Assembly: GCA_913774845.1 (NCBI GenBank)
Contig: CAJYJO010000030.1
Location: 113,562 to 177,561, forward strand
Source: an uncultured Microbacterium sp.
GTDB taxonomy: Bacteria > Actinomycetota > Actinomycetes > Actinomycetales > Microbacteriaceae
Length of the DNA stretch: 64,000 bases
Direction: 5' to 3'
The translations under genes and the position numbers were made by a program. Under the pieces are notes generated by a model. The model saw nothing but the letters and a program-made list of their open reading frames with translations. It searched no databases and was not told the DNA's origin. The stretch's first letter is position 1. Each line of letters begins with the position of its first letter. Positions 16,886 through 24,605 of this stretch are shown one piece after another.

Positions 16886-17689
16886 TCACATGCGGGCGTA
16901 CCGGGCGCGGGCGAAACAGAACAGGCCGTACACGACGAGCCCCGCGCCGACGAGCCACAGGACGACCTGGCCGAAGGGCAGACCCGCGAGAGAGCGCAGC
17001 GCTGCGTCGATGCCGCCCGCGGCGTTCGGGTCGTGGGTGAGCGCGGCCACGACGAACAGGATGCCGGCCACCCCCACCGCGATGCCCTTCGCGATGTAGC
17101 CGATCGTGCCGAAGACGCGGATGCCGCGGCCCGCCGCGCCGCTCGGAAGCGAGAGGTGCTTCTCGAAGGCGCGGGTGATGCCGCGCACGACGAACGCCAC
17201 GCCGATCACGGCGACGCCGAGACCGACGACGACCAGCAGGGCGACTCCCCCGGGCATCGCCAGCATCTGTGCGCTCAGGGTGCGCGACGACTGCGTCGAG
17301 TCCGACTGACCGCCGGTGGCGAGGGTGAAGGCGGTGATCGCGATGGCGAGGTAGGCCACGGCGGTGCCGAGGAACTTGGCCCGGTGCGCCCAACGCTTCT
17401 TGGCATCCGGATCGCGCTCCACGACGGCTTCCGCGATCTGCCAGACGGCGAGCGCGGCGAGGCCCGCCACGATCACCCACAGCAGGGCGACCCCGAGAGG
17501 CGCGTCCCGCACCTGCTGCAGAGCCCCGCTCTGGTCGGCACTGTCGCCGCCCGCTCCCGTCGCGATCGACACCGCGATGACGCCGATGAGCAGGTGCAGC
17601 AGGCCCAGGACGACGTATCCGATGCGTGCGGCCGCCTCGAAGGCGGCGGAATTCTGGGCTTTGCCGGCGGCGGTGGTGGCGGAACTCAT
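16886..17689 (-). CDS. DUF1206 integral membrane protein (267 aa)
   Basis: Six predicted transmembrane helices arranged as three two-helix repeats, the DUF1206 pattern: IGYVVLGLLHLLIGVIAVSI, LLWVIVAGLAALAVWQIAEA, FLGTAVAYLAIAITAFTLAT, VALLVVVGLGVAVIGVAFVV, then IGYIAKGIAVGVAGILFVVA and VVLWLVGAGLVVYGLFCFAR. Each repeat begins with a similar Gly-Tyr segment. Function unknown. Its ATG overlaps the end of the PAP2 gene by 4 nt, and TAACGT 6 nt upstream, inside the PAP2 3' end, could give an additional leaderless transcript. Confidence 0.92.
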   Translation of the reverse strand: MSSATTAAGKAQNSAAFEAAARIGYVVLGLLHLLIGVIAVSIATGAGGDSADQSGALQQVRDAPLGVALLWVIVAGLAALAVWQIAEAVVERDPDAKKRWAHRAKFLGTAVAYLAIAITAFTLATGGQSDSTQSSRTLSAQMLAMPGGVALLVVVGLGVAVIGVAFVVRGITRAFEKHLSLPSGAAGRGIRVFGTIGYIAKGIAVGVAGILFVVAALTHDPNAAGGIDAALRSLAGLPFGQVVLWLVGAGLVVYGLFCFARARYARM

Positions 17690-18387
17690 GCGGGCACGTT
17701 AGCGCTCGCACCGCCGGATCGGTCAGGGCGTTGCGCACGCCGCACGCGCCACACCTCGATCAGCGCCCAGACGAGCGTGGCGACCGCGACGCCCTCGAGC
17801 ATGCCGGCCACCACGTCCGACGCCCAATGCGCGTGCAGGTAGGTACGACTCCACATCATCAGCACCACCCACACGGCGCCGGCGACCCACACCCCCCGGC
17901 GGCGGAGGATCAAGCCCAGGGTGACGACGATCGTCGTGGCCACCGCGGTGTGCCCGGAGGGGAACGACGTCGCCACGGTCTCGGCGAGCGAATCCGTCGG
18001 ACGGGCCCGGGCGATCACCGCGGCCAGCGGCGCCCCGATGAGCACGACGAGAGCGATGGATGCCGCCACGTTCAGCGCATCCCACGGCCGCCGCCGCAGC
18101 AGGAACACCAGCGAGGTGCCGACGCCGATGACGATCATGCCGATCGTGCCGCCCACGATCGCGGGGACCCACGCGACGATCACCCCGACGGGATTCGCCA
18201 ACGCCGACATCGCGTCGTCCCACGCCTGATCCCACGGCAGCGGCGCCGAACCGCTCAGCTCCACCGCGAAGCGCAGGCCCACGAACAGCACCGTGGCGAT
18301 CACCCCGACCACGAGGGCGACAGGCCGGCGGGCGTCGAGGCGCGGCCGGTCGGACAGCGAGGGGGCGTCGTCGGTCGTGGCATCCAT
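17686..18387 (-). CDS. PAP2-family membrane phosphatase (233 aa)
   Basis: Phosphatidic-acid phosphatase type 2 / undecaprenyl-pyrophosphate-phosphatase-like enzyme with the active site outside the membrane. About six helices are predicted. Conserved blocks are ARARPTDSLAETVATS (variant of KxxxxxxRP), SFPSGHTAVATT (PSGH) and SRTYLHAHWASDVVAGMLEG (SRxxxxxHxxxD). Most likely acts on isoprenoid or lipid pyrophosphates; the exact substrate cannot be told. The start ATG (MDATTDDAPSLSDRPRLDAR) was chosen over a much longer upstream frame that runs through repeat DNA. CACGAT lies 6 nt upstream, so it may be leaderless. Confidence 0.9.
   Translation of the reverse strand: MDATTDDAPSLSDRPRLDARRPVALVVGVIATVLFVGLRFAVELSGSAPLPWDQAWDDAMSALANPVGVIVAWVPAIVGGTIGMIVIGVGTSLVFLLRRRPWDALNVAASIALVVLIGAPLAAVIARARPTDSLAETVATSFPSGHTAVATTIVVTLGLILRRRGVWVAGAVWVVLMMWSRTYLHAHWASDVVAGMLEGVAVATLVWALIEVWRVRRAQRPDRSGGASANVPA
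17696..17701 (-). promoter_or_regulatory. -10 hexamer TAACGT for the DUF1206 gene
   Basis: Located inside the last codons of the PAP2 gene, 6 nt before the DUF1206 ATG; could let the second gene be expressed on its own. Confidence 0.4.
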
Positions 18388-18505
18388 GGACGAATCGTGG
18401 CAGTCGGGCACGGCCGCCGGACAGCGCTTGCGACCGGCGCGTCGAGCGCACTCGGTGTCACCCGGCGCCCTATCGCCACCGCGGCGGGTGGGGGATGATG
18501 GCGTC

Positions 18506-19132
18506 ATGTCCCCCCGACACACCTCCACCGCCGCCCTCGCGGGTCTGCTCGCGGCCGTCGCGTGCGCCGCGAGCGGGTGCGCGTCGAGCGCGTCCGCCCC
18601 GCCGGCCGACACGGCATCCATCGCCGAACGCGCCGCACAGCTCGGCGTCGACCCCGGCCTCGTGTTCACCACCTCGGTCGAGGGGTACGACCTCGCGCCG
18701 CAGTCGGTCAGCCCCATCGATGAGGCGGGACTCACCGCGACGTGGTTCGACGAGAGCACGTCCGCGATGATCTCGATCCGCACCTCGCCGGGCGCTCCCA
18801 CGGCCGAATCCTGCGCGGCGATGCCGCTGTGGGACGCCCCGGGTGAAGCCGTGACCTGCACCGAGGAGTCGGGGCTGTGGCACCGCGAGGGCGGCGGCAC
18901 GCACGAGTTCCTCGCCGCGCGCGACGACGCCACGATCCTCGTGCTCGGCGGCAACGGCGCCCCGGTCGACGACCTGCGCGCGGCGGCCGAAGCGGTCCGG
19001 GTGCCGTCGAAGGCCGACCTCGAACGCCTCTTCGCCGACGCCCCCACCGACCGCCAGACCCCCGTCGAGCGCGGCGACCTCCCGAGCCACGGCGATGGCG
19101 CGCCGATCCAGCCGACCGGCCCGGGCGGCTGA
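18506..19132 (+). CDS. Putative lipoprotein of unknown function (208 aa)
   Basis: Signal peptide MSPRHTSTAALAGLLAAVAC followed by AASGCASS gives a lipobox with lipidated Cys near residue 25. The mature domain has two cysteines likely to form a disulfide (AESCAAMPLW and AVTCTEESGLW) and ends in a Pro/Gly tail (IQPTGPGG). I recognise no family. The last eight codons belong to the repeat array that fills the downstream DNA, so the C-terminal tail may have been created or altered by repeat expansion. GATGAT lies 6 nt before the ATG instead of a Shine-Dalgarno. Confidence 0.78.
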   Translation: MSPRHTSTAALAGLLAAVACAASGCASSASAPPADTASIAERAAQLGVDPGLVFTTSVEGYDLAPQSVSPIDEAGLTATWFDESTSAMISIRTSPGAPTAESCAAMPLWDAPGEAVTCTEESGLWHREGGGTHEFLAARDDATILVLGGNGAPVDDLRAAAEAVRVPSKADLERLFADAPTDRQTPVERGDLPSHGDGAPIQPTGPGG

Positions 19133-19307
19133 TCCCCGGGGGCGGTTCCGGCGCGCGATGCGGGCGGTCGGCCCGGGGGCTGATCCGGCCGGTCGGCCCG
19201 GGGGTTGATCCGGGGTGGTCGGTTCCGGTGCCCGGTGCAGCCGGTCGGCCCGGGGCGGATGCGATGGTGGTCGGTTCCGGCGGGCGATCCGGCCGGTCGG
19301 CCCGGGG
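19112..19307. repeat. Tandem repeat array, 52-bp period
   Basis: GGTCGGCCCGGGG occurs exactly at 19166, 19191, 19243 and 19295, with a degenerate copy at 19112 inside the lipoprotein gene. A second word, GGTTCCGG, recurs about 22-23 bp before the cores at 19166, 19243 and 19295, giving a 52-bp composite unit. The array fills most of the 326-bp gap before tRNA-Ser. Confidence 0.75.
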
Positions 19308-19419
19308 TCGATCCGGCGCGGGGTGGTCTCGGCGCTCCGGAATGCCGGACCCCGCCAGCCGCAGCTGCGCCGGCGCTCGCGCGCGCGGTCGAGCCGCTGC
19401 GGCCGTTCGGCAGGAATGA

Positions 19420-19455
19420 CGAAGGCCCCGATCCGCCAGGGATTCGGGGCCTTCG
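19420..19455 (-). terminator. Rho-independent-type hairpin after tRNA-Ser
   Basis: CGAAGGCCCCGA and TCGGGGCCTTCG form a perfect 12-bp stem with a 12-nt loop, directly downstream of the tRNA on its strand. It could also stop + strand transcription coming from the lipoprotein gene. Confidence 0.7.
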
Positions 19456-19458
19456 TGG

Positions 19459-19548
19459 TGGCGGTGACGGTGGGATTTGAACCCACGGTAGGGGTGAACC
19501 TACACAACATTTCGAGTGTTGCACCTTCGGCCGCTCGGACACGTCACC
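19459..19548 (-). tRNA. tRNA-Ser (anticodon CGA)
   Basis: Type II tRNA with acceptor GGTGACG pairing with CGTCACC, discriminator G and encoded CCA. The anticodon stem CAACA/TGTTG encloses CTCGAAA, anticodon CGA, reading UCG. The long variable arm (GTGTAGGTTCACCCCTAC) and the T arm GGGTTCAAATCCC are typical of serine tRNA. Confidence 0.95.
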
Positions 19549-19874
19549 GTCGACCAGCTTACGACACCGGAGCGGATGCCGCGAATCGGCGACCGGAGAC
19601 CTCGCCCGGGCTGCGGCATCGTCGGTCCGAGCGAGCAGCCGGGTGGCGTCGGCCGCCCGCCGTGTGCCGAACTCCGGAGTTTCCCCGGCACCCGCCCACC
19701 GCACGCCCCGAACCAGCCCGAACACCCCCGGAATTCCGGAGCCCGGCACGGCACACCCCGCCCGCGCCCCGCGGAAAGTCAGGAGTTTTGCACGCTGCGG
19801 GCCCGCGGCATCCGTTCATCCACCGTCGAACGACCCCGCTGGTACCGCCTGTGCGCCGCTGCCAGGATCGAGCC
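19549..19874. other. Intergenic region with short palindromes, no gene seen
   Basis: Contains GTGCCG-AACTCCGGAGTT-TCCC-CGGCAC (19664-19691), a nested palindrome, and the perfect 12-bp palindrome CCGGAATTCCGG (19728-19739) followed by AGCCCGGCAC. The two are related sequences about 60 bp apart. The only gene signal is CAGGAT 6 nt before the lactate dehydrogenase ATG. No credible ORF is visible. Confidence 0.5.
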
Positions 19875-20828
19875 ATGAGCGTGATCGAGAACTCGAAACT
19901 GACGGTCGTCGGCGCCGGGAGCGTGGGGGCGAGCGTCGCCTACGCGTCGCTGATCCGCGGGTCTGCGCGGCACGTCGCGCTCTACGACATCGCGGCCGAG
20001 AAGGTGGAGGCCGAGGTCCTCGACCTGGCGCACGGCACGCAGTTCACCGGGTCGAGCGACATCACCGGAGGCAGCGACGTCTCGGTCGCGGAGGGCTCGC
20101 ACGTCGTCGTCATCACCGCCGGGGCGAAGCAGAACCCGGGCCAGACGCGCACCGAGCTGGCCTCGACGAACGCCGGAATCATCCGGCGCATGATGCCCGA
20201 ACTCCTGGAGGTCGCCCCCCACGCCGTCTACGTCATCGTCACCAACCCGTGCGACGTGCTCACGGTGCTCGCGCAGGAGGCGACGGGATTGCCCGCGCGG
20301 CGCATCTTCGCCTCGGGCACGGTGCTGGACACCTCGCGTCTGCGCTGGAAGATCGCCCAGCGCGCGGGGGTGGCGACCTCGAGCGTGCACGCATGGATCG
20401 TCGGCGAGCACGGCGACACCGAGTTCCCCCTCTGGTCGACCGCCACGATCGGATCTGTGCCCATCACCGAGTTCGAGCGGCCCGACGGCACGCGCTTCGC
20501 CGAGGCCGAATTGGATGCCATCGCCGTCGACGTCCGTGATGCCGCTTACAAGGTGATCAAGGGCAAGGGCGCGACGAACTACGCCATCGGTCTGTCGAGC
20601 GCGCGCATCGTCGAGGCGATCCTGCGCGACGAGCACGCGATCCTGCCGGTGAGCACGGTGCTCGATGACTTCCACGGCATCAGCGGCATGGCGTTGTCCG
20701 TCCCTTCGGTCGTGAGTGCGAAGGGCGCCGTTCCGGTGAGCGGCACCCCGTTCTCCACCGATGAGCTGACGCTGCTGCGTCGCTCCGCCGACGCGCTGAC
20801 GACGGTCGCCGACTCCCTGCGCGGCTGA
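19875..20828 (+). CDS. ldh: L-lactate dehydrogenase (317 aa)
   Basis: Interconverts pyruvate and L-lactate with NAD. The Rossmann motif is [20 protein letters not shown]; Asp in [21 protein letters not shown] selects NAD over NADP. Active-site blocks are [16 protein letters not shown] (mobile loop, with Gln at the substrate-determining position, marking lactate rather than malate dehydrogenase), [20 protein letters not shown], and the catalytic His in [13 protein letters not shown]. Length is normal. CAGGAT precedes the ATG by 6 nt with no Shine-Dalgarno. It stands alone, flanked on both sides by repeat-rich DNA. Confidence 0.95.
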   Translation: MSVIENSKLTVVGAGSVGASVAYASLIRGSARHVALYDIAAEKVEAEVLDLAHGTQFTGSSDITGGSDVSVAEGSHVVVITAGAKQNPGQTRTELASTNAGIIRRMMPELLEVAPHAVYVIVTNPCDVLTVLAQEATGLPARRIFASGTVLDTSRLRWKIAQRAGVATSSVHAWIVGEHGDTEFPLWSTATIGSVPITEFERPDGTRFAEAELDAIAVDVRDAAYKVIKGKGATNYAIGLSSARIVEAILRDEHAILPVSTVLDDFHGISGMALSVPSVVSAKGAVPVSGTPFSTDELTLLRRSADALTTVADSLRG

Positions 20829-20886
20829 CGGGCGGTCCGCCCGCGTGCGGGCGCGAGCGCGGCGCTGCCGCGACCACCGGTCCGTG

Positions 20887-21154
20887 CGAAACACCTCAGC
20901 GCCGGCCCCGTGCGGCGGCGGCCGGAGTGGACGCCCTGAGCCGGCGAGAACGCCCTGACTTGGCGTTCGCCCACGCCGGAGCGGTTGCAAGCGGGCACCA
21001 GGATGCCGAGCCCCCGACGCCACGTCGAAACACACGCGCTTCCCGGCCCGGGTTCGGAGTGAACGCCCTGAACCGGTGAAGGGGCTCTGACGTGGCGTTT
21101 CCCCCGAGCGGGAGCAATTGCACGCGCCGCGCCCGGGGACACCACCGGATGCCG
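20887..21154. repeat. Imperfect direct repeat of about 125 bp
   Basis: Unit 1 (20887-21008) and unit 2 (21026-21154) both begin CGAAACAC and share GGAGTGxACGCCCTGAxCCGG, TGACxTGGCGTT, CGGxAGCxxTTGCA and GGATGCCG in the same order. They occupy most of the 386-bp gap between ldh and radA. No ORF of interest is seen on either strand. Confidence 0.65.
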
Positions 21155-21202
21155 CGGAGGTGAGAGGAAGCGGAGGCGCCGGGCGATGTCGGAGGCCCCG
21201 CG

Positions 21203-21208
21203 TAGCCT
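21203..21208 (+). promoter_or_regulatory. -10 hexamer TAGCCT for radA
   Basis: TAGCCT, then GGGCCC, then the ATG: a 6-nt gap and no Shine-Dalgarno, so radA is probably translated from a leaderless mRNA. Confidence 0.5.
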
Positions 21209-21214
21209 GGGCCC

Positions 21215-22582
21215 ATGGCATCCCGACGTCCCGCTTCCGCCCCAGCTCCGTACCGGTGCACCGAGTGCGGGTGGACGACGCTCAAGTGGGTCGGCCGCTG
21301 CGGCGAATGCCAGTCGTGGGGAACGGTCGTCGAGGCGGCGGAGCAGACGGGGATCGTGCGCTCGATCGTTCCCGTGACCCCCGGGGCCGCGCGCGCAGCC
21401 CGGCGCATCACCGAGATCGACACGCAAGACGCCCCTCGGCGCACGAGCGGCGTCGGTGAGTTCGATCGCGTGCTGGGCGGGGGCATCGTCCCCGGCGCGG
21501 CCATCCTGCTGAGCGGAGAACCGGGGGTGGGTAAGTCGACCCTGCTGCTCGAGGTCGCGGCCAAGAGCGCGCACGCGGGTCGGCGGGTGCTGTACGCCAG
21601 CGGCGAGGAGTCGGCCGCGCAGGTGCGCCTGCGCGCGGAGCGCACGGGGGCCCTGCACGACGAGTTGTTCCTCGCCTCCGAGACCGACCTCGCCACGATC
21701 CTCGGCCACGTCGATCAGGTCGAGCCGGGGCTGCTGATCGTCGACTCCGTGCAGACGATCTCCTCCGCCCACAGCGACGGCGCGGCGGGTCAGCCCGCGC
21801 AGGTGCGGGAGGTGGCATCCGCTCTCATCCGGGTCGCGAAGGAACGCGGGCTGCCGATCATCCTCGTCGGCCACGTGACCAAAGACGGCTCGATCGCCGG
21901 CCCTCGCATCCTCGAGCACCTCGTCGACGTGGTCTGCCATTTCGAGGGCGACCGCCAGACGTCGCTGCGCTTCGTGCGCGCGCTCAAGAACCGCTTCGGT
22001 CCCACCGACGAGGTCGGCTGCTTCGACATGACGGGTACGGGCATCGCCGAGGTCGCCGACCCGAGCGCGCTCTTCCTCGGCCACGGCGAGCCGGAACCGG
22101 GCACGTGCGTGACCATCGCGATGGAGGGCCGGCGGGCGCTTCCGGTCGAGATCCAGGCCCTGGCCGTGCGACAGACCGCACCGAACCCCCGCCGCATCGT
22201 CAACGGCGTCGACTCCTCACGCGTGGCGATGGTGCTCGCCGTGCTCGAGAGTCGCATGGGGCTGACCCTTTCCGATCGCGACGTGTACGTCTCGACCGTC
22301 GGCGGGGTTCGTCTGGTCGAGCCCGCCGCCGACCTCGCGATCGCGATCGCGGTCGCCAACGCGGTGAAGAACAGAAAGGTGTCGAAGCGCCTCGCCGCGA
22401 TCGGCGAACTGACCCTCACGGGCGAGATCCGCAACGTCACACAGGCGGCGCAGCGCGCGTCCGAGGCCAAACGGCTGGGCTATCACACGGTGCTCGACGC
22501 CTCCTCGCGCAAGCTGGCTCAGGCCCTCAACGAGTTGCAGGTGCGCGGGGTCCCCCGCGACGACAGCGATCCCGGCTTCTGA
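21215..22582 (+). CDS. radA: DNA repair protein RadA (455 aa)
   Basis: RecA-like ATPase that promotes branch migration of recombination intermediates. The N-terminal zinc finger is YRCTECGWTTLKWVGRCGEC (four Cys). The RecA core has Walker A GEPGVGKST, the sensor region ASGEES, Walker B LLIVDSVQTI, and the RadA-specific KNRFG motif (ALKNRFGPTDE). The C-terminal Lon-protease-like domain (about residues 285-455) lacks a protease Ser-Lys dyad role here and serves in hexamer assembly; it contains LAAIGELTLTGEIRNV. Length is that of the family. Confidence 0.96.
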   Translation: MASRRPASAPAPYRCTECGWTTLKWVGRCGECQSWGTVVEAAEQTGIVRSIVPVTPGAARAARRITEIDTQDAPRRTSGVGEFDRVLGGGIVPGAAILLSGEPGVGKSTLLLEVAAKSAHAGRRVLYASGEESAAQVRLRAERTGALHDELFLASETDLATILGHVDQVEPGLLIVDSVQTISSAHSDGAAGQPAQVREVASALIRVAKERGLPIILVGHVTKDGSIAGPRILEHLVDVVCHFEGDRQTSLRFVRALKNRFGPTDEVGCFDMTGTGIAEVADPSALFLGHGEPEPGTCVTIAMEGRRALPVEIQALAVRQTAPNPRRIVNGVDSSRVAMVLAVLESRMGLTLSDRDVYVSTVGGVRLVEPAADLAIAIAVANAVKNRKVSKRLAAIGELTLTGEIRNVTQAAQRASEAKRLGYHTVLDASSRKLAQALNELQVRGVPRDDSDPGF

Positions 22583-22601
22583 CCCGGGCTCGGCGGGCGA
22601 C

Positions 22602-22617
22602 GCCCCGACCGTGGGGC
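22602..22617 (+). terminator. Short GC hairpin after radA
   Basis: GCCCC-GACCGT-GGGGC lies 20 nt after the radA stop. The stem is only 5 bp and no U-tract follows, so it is a weak terminator candidate. Confidence 0.25.
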
Positions 22618-22739
22618 CGGGTGTCCGCGGGCCGCGACGCACGGGACCCGCCGCGTGGGGCAGGAGCACTCGCGGTCGACGCCGGCGACCCCTCGCAGGA
22701 GCGCGTCTAGACGCCTCGCTCAGCGCGAGACGAATCCGC

Positions 22740-22850
22740 TCAGCGACCGGGAGGCGCCGACCGGCGACGACGGTGTGGCGACGTCATACCGAGCACAGCG
22801 GGGATGACAAGTCCGGCGGCGCACACGGCGCCGGCGATCAGGTACTCCAT
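22740..22850 (-). CDS. Possible single-pass membrane microprotein (36 aa)
   Basis: Reads MEYLIAGAVCAAGLVIPAVL then GMTSPHRRRRSAPPGR: one hydrophobic helix followed by a basic tail, as in small membrane proteins. CAGACT lies 7 nt before the ATG, in line with the leaderless starts elsewhere in this window. It lies in the 557-bp gap between radA and the SseB-like gene. Too short to be sure it is a gene. Confidence 0.4.
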   Translation of the reverse strand: MEYLIAGAVCAAGLVIPAVLGMTSPHRRRRSAPPGR

Positions 22851-22946
22851 GGCCCCGAGTCTGACACGCGTGCCTCGCGTACGCGAGTTTCGGCATCCGT
22901 TCTCCGGCGCCGCCCCCGCCGTCGGCGGGCGCGAACCCCGTCGCGC

Positions 22947-22994
22947 GTCCACAACACGCCGTCGCCGGCCACTGCTAGGCGGCATGTCGTGGAC
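22947..22994. repeat. Intergenic palindromic element 1
   Basis: GTCCACAACACGCCG pairs with CGGCATGTCGTGGAC (13 of 15 positions) across an 18-nt loop. The GTCCAC-A-ACA / TGTCGTGGAC ends are shared with the second element at 23025-23074. Confidence 0.6.
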
Positions 22995-23024
22995 AGTCAG
23001 ACGGCCGGCACGCCGACCCCTCAC

Positions 23025-23074
23025 GTGTCCATAACACCCGGACGAGCCCCGACGCGTCCGGGTGTCGTGGACAC
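23025..23074. repeat. Intergenic palindromic element 2
   Basis: GTGTCCATAACACCCGGACG and CGTCCGGGTGTCGTGGACAC are reverse complements at 18 of 20 positions with a 10-nt loop. Together with element 1 it forms a REP/BIME-like pair; the outer ends of both read TGTCGTGGACA. Confidence 0.65.
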
Positions 23075-23139
23075 TCAACCGCCAGCGCACCGCGCACCGA
23101 TGCCTCGCCGGCGCGAAACGGGGTCAGGCGCGACGCGGG

Positions 23140-23550
23140 TCAGGCGTCGAGCGCGGCGATCAGATCGGCCGGGGAGGCCTGGATCGGGTGCGGCCCCGCG
23201 ATGTCGATGAACACTGTGGTGATGGCATCCTGGTGCGTTCCGAGGAACGTGCGCAGCCACTGCGGCGACTGCAGCGCCACGTGCGGCGGCAGCGTCTCGG
23301 GCTTGTGCGCGGCGTCGCTGAACAGCAGCAGGGCGAGCTGCCCCGTATTCGGGTCGCGGTAGGTCCATACCTCGCCGACGCTGAGCGGGTTGTCGGCGTC
23401 GCCGGGCGTCATCAGCGGTACGACGGTCGGACCGTGCCTCAACGCGAAGGCGATCGCGGCCATGTCCTGGGTCTGGAGGGCGTCGGCGAGCGCGGTGTTC
23501 TTGAAGTCCATGTCGAGCTTCTTCCCCTTGCGCTTCTTGCCGGCGGCCAT
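23140..23550 (-). CDS. SseB-like domain protein (136 aa)
   Basis: A basic N-terminus (MAAGKKRKGKKLDMDFKNTA) leads into a small domain: LADALQTQDMAAIAFALRHG, VVPLMTPGDADNPLSVGEVW, TYRDPNTGQLALLLFSDAAH and VFIDIAGPHPIQASPADLIA. The last segment (conserved Asn/Asp-Pro-Gly-like turn before a helix) resembles the end of SseB N-terminal domains, whose function in actinobacteria is unknown. This assignment is tentative. TAGGCT 6 nt before the ATG suggests a leaderless mRNA. Confidence 0.7.
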   Translation of the reverse strand: MAAGKKRKGKKLDMDFKNTALADALQTQDMAAIAFALRHGPTVVPLMTPGDADNPLSVGEVWTYRDPNTGQLALLLFSDAAHKPETLPPHVALQSPQWLRTFLGTHQDAITTVFIDIAGPHPIQASPADLIAALDA

Positions 23551-23868
23551 CCTCCGAGCCTATCCGCGGCGGCGCATCGTCGCCCAGCGGAGGGGAATCG
23601 GCGACGGGAGGGCGCTCCCCTCCGCGCGCGTCCTCCGCCCGCCGAATCTCCTCCCGGGCGCCGCTCACTGCGCCCGGCCACAGCCCCGGCGCACTCCACA
23701 GTGCACACGCCACCAGCCCCAAGACCGCCGCACTGCCCCGCCCACCGCGCAGCCCCACAACCGCCCCACCGCCACCAGCCCCACCCGCGATCGCCCCCTC
23801 ACCACACGCGACGCCACGGCCCCGACCCGCGCGGGCCGACGAACCCGCGCGTCCCACCGCGCGAGCCG
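23551..23868. other. Intergenic C-rich low-complexity stretch
   Basis: From about 23640 to 23840 the + strand is a run of CCCCAC/CCGCC/CACCAGCCCC words with very few G. The ORFs reading through it on either strand have the composition of shadows (Pro/Arg or Gly-rich) and no start signal. I see no gene here. Confidence 0.5.
23557..23562 (-). promoter_or_regulatory. -10 hexamer TAGGCT for the SseB-like gene
   Basis: TAGGCT with CGGAGG between it and the ATG; the spacer could double as a very close ribosome-binding site, so leaderless initiation is likely but not exclusive. Confidence 0.4.
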
Positions 23869-24585
23869 CTACGCCAAGAAGCCCCGCAGCAGCGCCTCCG
23901 ACCCGGCGAGGTGGTCGCGCATGGCCGCGTGGGCGGCATCCGGTCTTCCGGCGAGGATCGCCGACACCACCGCGGCATGCTGCGCGGTGGAGTGCTCGAT
24001 GTTGCGTGGGAGCAGGGGGAACGTGTCGAGCCAGGCGTTCACGCGCGCCCGGTTGTCGGCCACGAGCGGGACGAGAGACGGGATGCCGGCGAACTCCGCG
24101 ATCGTCAGGTGCAGGAGCGTGTCGAGTCGGCGGTAATCCTCCCCGTCGGCGAGCGCGGCTGCTTCGTGCCGTGCCCACAGGACGTCGCGTTCCTCGGCCG
24201 ACAGGGCTCGCGCCGCCGCCGCCCACGCCGCCCCGGGTTCGAGGATGCCGCGCAGCGCGATGACGTCCGAGAGCTCGGCGGCCGACACGACCGCCGGCTG
24301 CGAGGGTCGGGGCACCGGGTCGACGACGAAGGTGCCGCCGTAGCGACCTCGACGCGTCTCGAGCCAGCCGGCATCCGAGAGTTCCCGGAGGGCCTCGCGC
24401 ACCGTGTCGCGACTCACCCCGTAGAGGGCGGCGAGTTCGCGCTCGGCGGGGAGCGACTCCCCCGGCGCGACGAGCCCGAGTCGCACGGTCTGCACGATGC
24501 GCGCGGTGGTGTCCTCGAGCGCGTTGCCGCTGCGCACGGGGCGGTACACGGCCCGGCGCAGGTCGTCGAGGGGCGCTTCGCTCAC
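23869..24585 (-). CDS. FadR-type GntR transcriptional regulator (238 aa)
   Basis: GntR winged helix at the N-terminus: GLVAPGESLPAERELAALYG and VSRDTVREALRELSDAGWLE, then the wing TRRGRYGGTFV. The C-terminal FCD domain (about residues 95-235) carries the metal/ligand His-Asp pattern: LRGILEPGAAWAAAAR, RLDTLLHLTIAEFAG and HSTAQHAAVVSAILAGRPDA. The GTG start is preceded by CAGGCT at 6 nt. It is last in the gamma-glutamylation cluster, 20 nt after the SDR gene, and is the obvious candidate to control it. A likely operator is the GGTCGACC palindrome at 29047-29054. Confidence 0.92.
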   Translation of the reverse strand: MSEAPLDDLRRAVYRPVRSGNALEDTTARIVQTVRLGLVAPGESLPAERELAALYGVSRDTVREALRELSDAGWLETRRGRYGGTFVVDPVPRPSQPAVVSAAELSDVIALRGILEPGAAWAAAARALSAEERDVLWARHEAAALADGEDYRRLDTLLHLTIAEFAGIPSLVPLVADNRARVNAWLDTFPLLPRNIEHSTAQHAAVVSAILAGRPDAAHAAMRDHLAGSEALLRGFLA

Positions 24586-24605
24586 CCGTTCAGCCTGTCA
24601 CGGGT

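Noticed and set aside
19112-19307. CRISPR array
   Set aside because: The repeats are short, GC-only and spaced 25 and 52 bp with spacers that are themselves repeated; no cas genes are nearby.
17686-19749. A 687-residue reading of the PAP2 phosphatase
   Set aside because: The extra 450 N-terminal residues translate the tRNA-Ser gene, the 52-bp repeat array and the antisense of the lipoprotein gene. The PAP2 domain with ATG at 18387 is the normal family length.
23075-24226. A 383-codon frame on the - strand across the C-rich tract
   Set aside because: It is out of frame with the SseB-like and FadR genes, which it overlaps, and its composition is Gly/Arg-rich shadow sequence.
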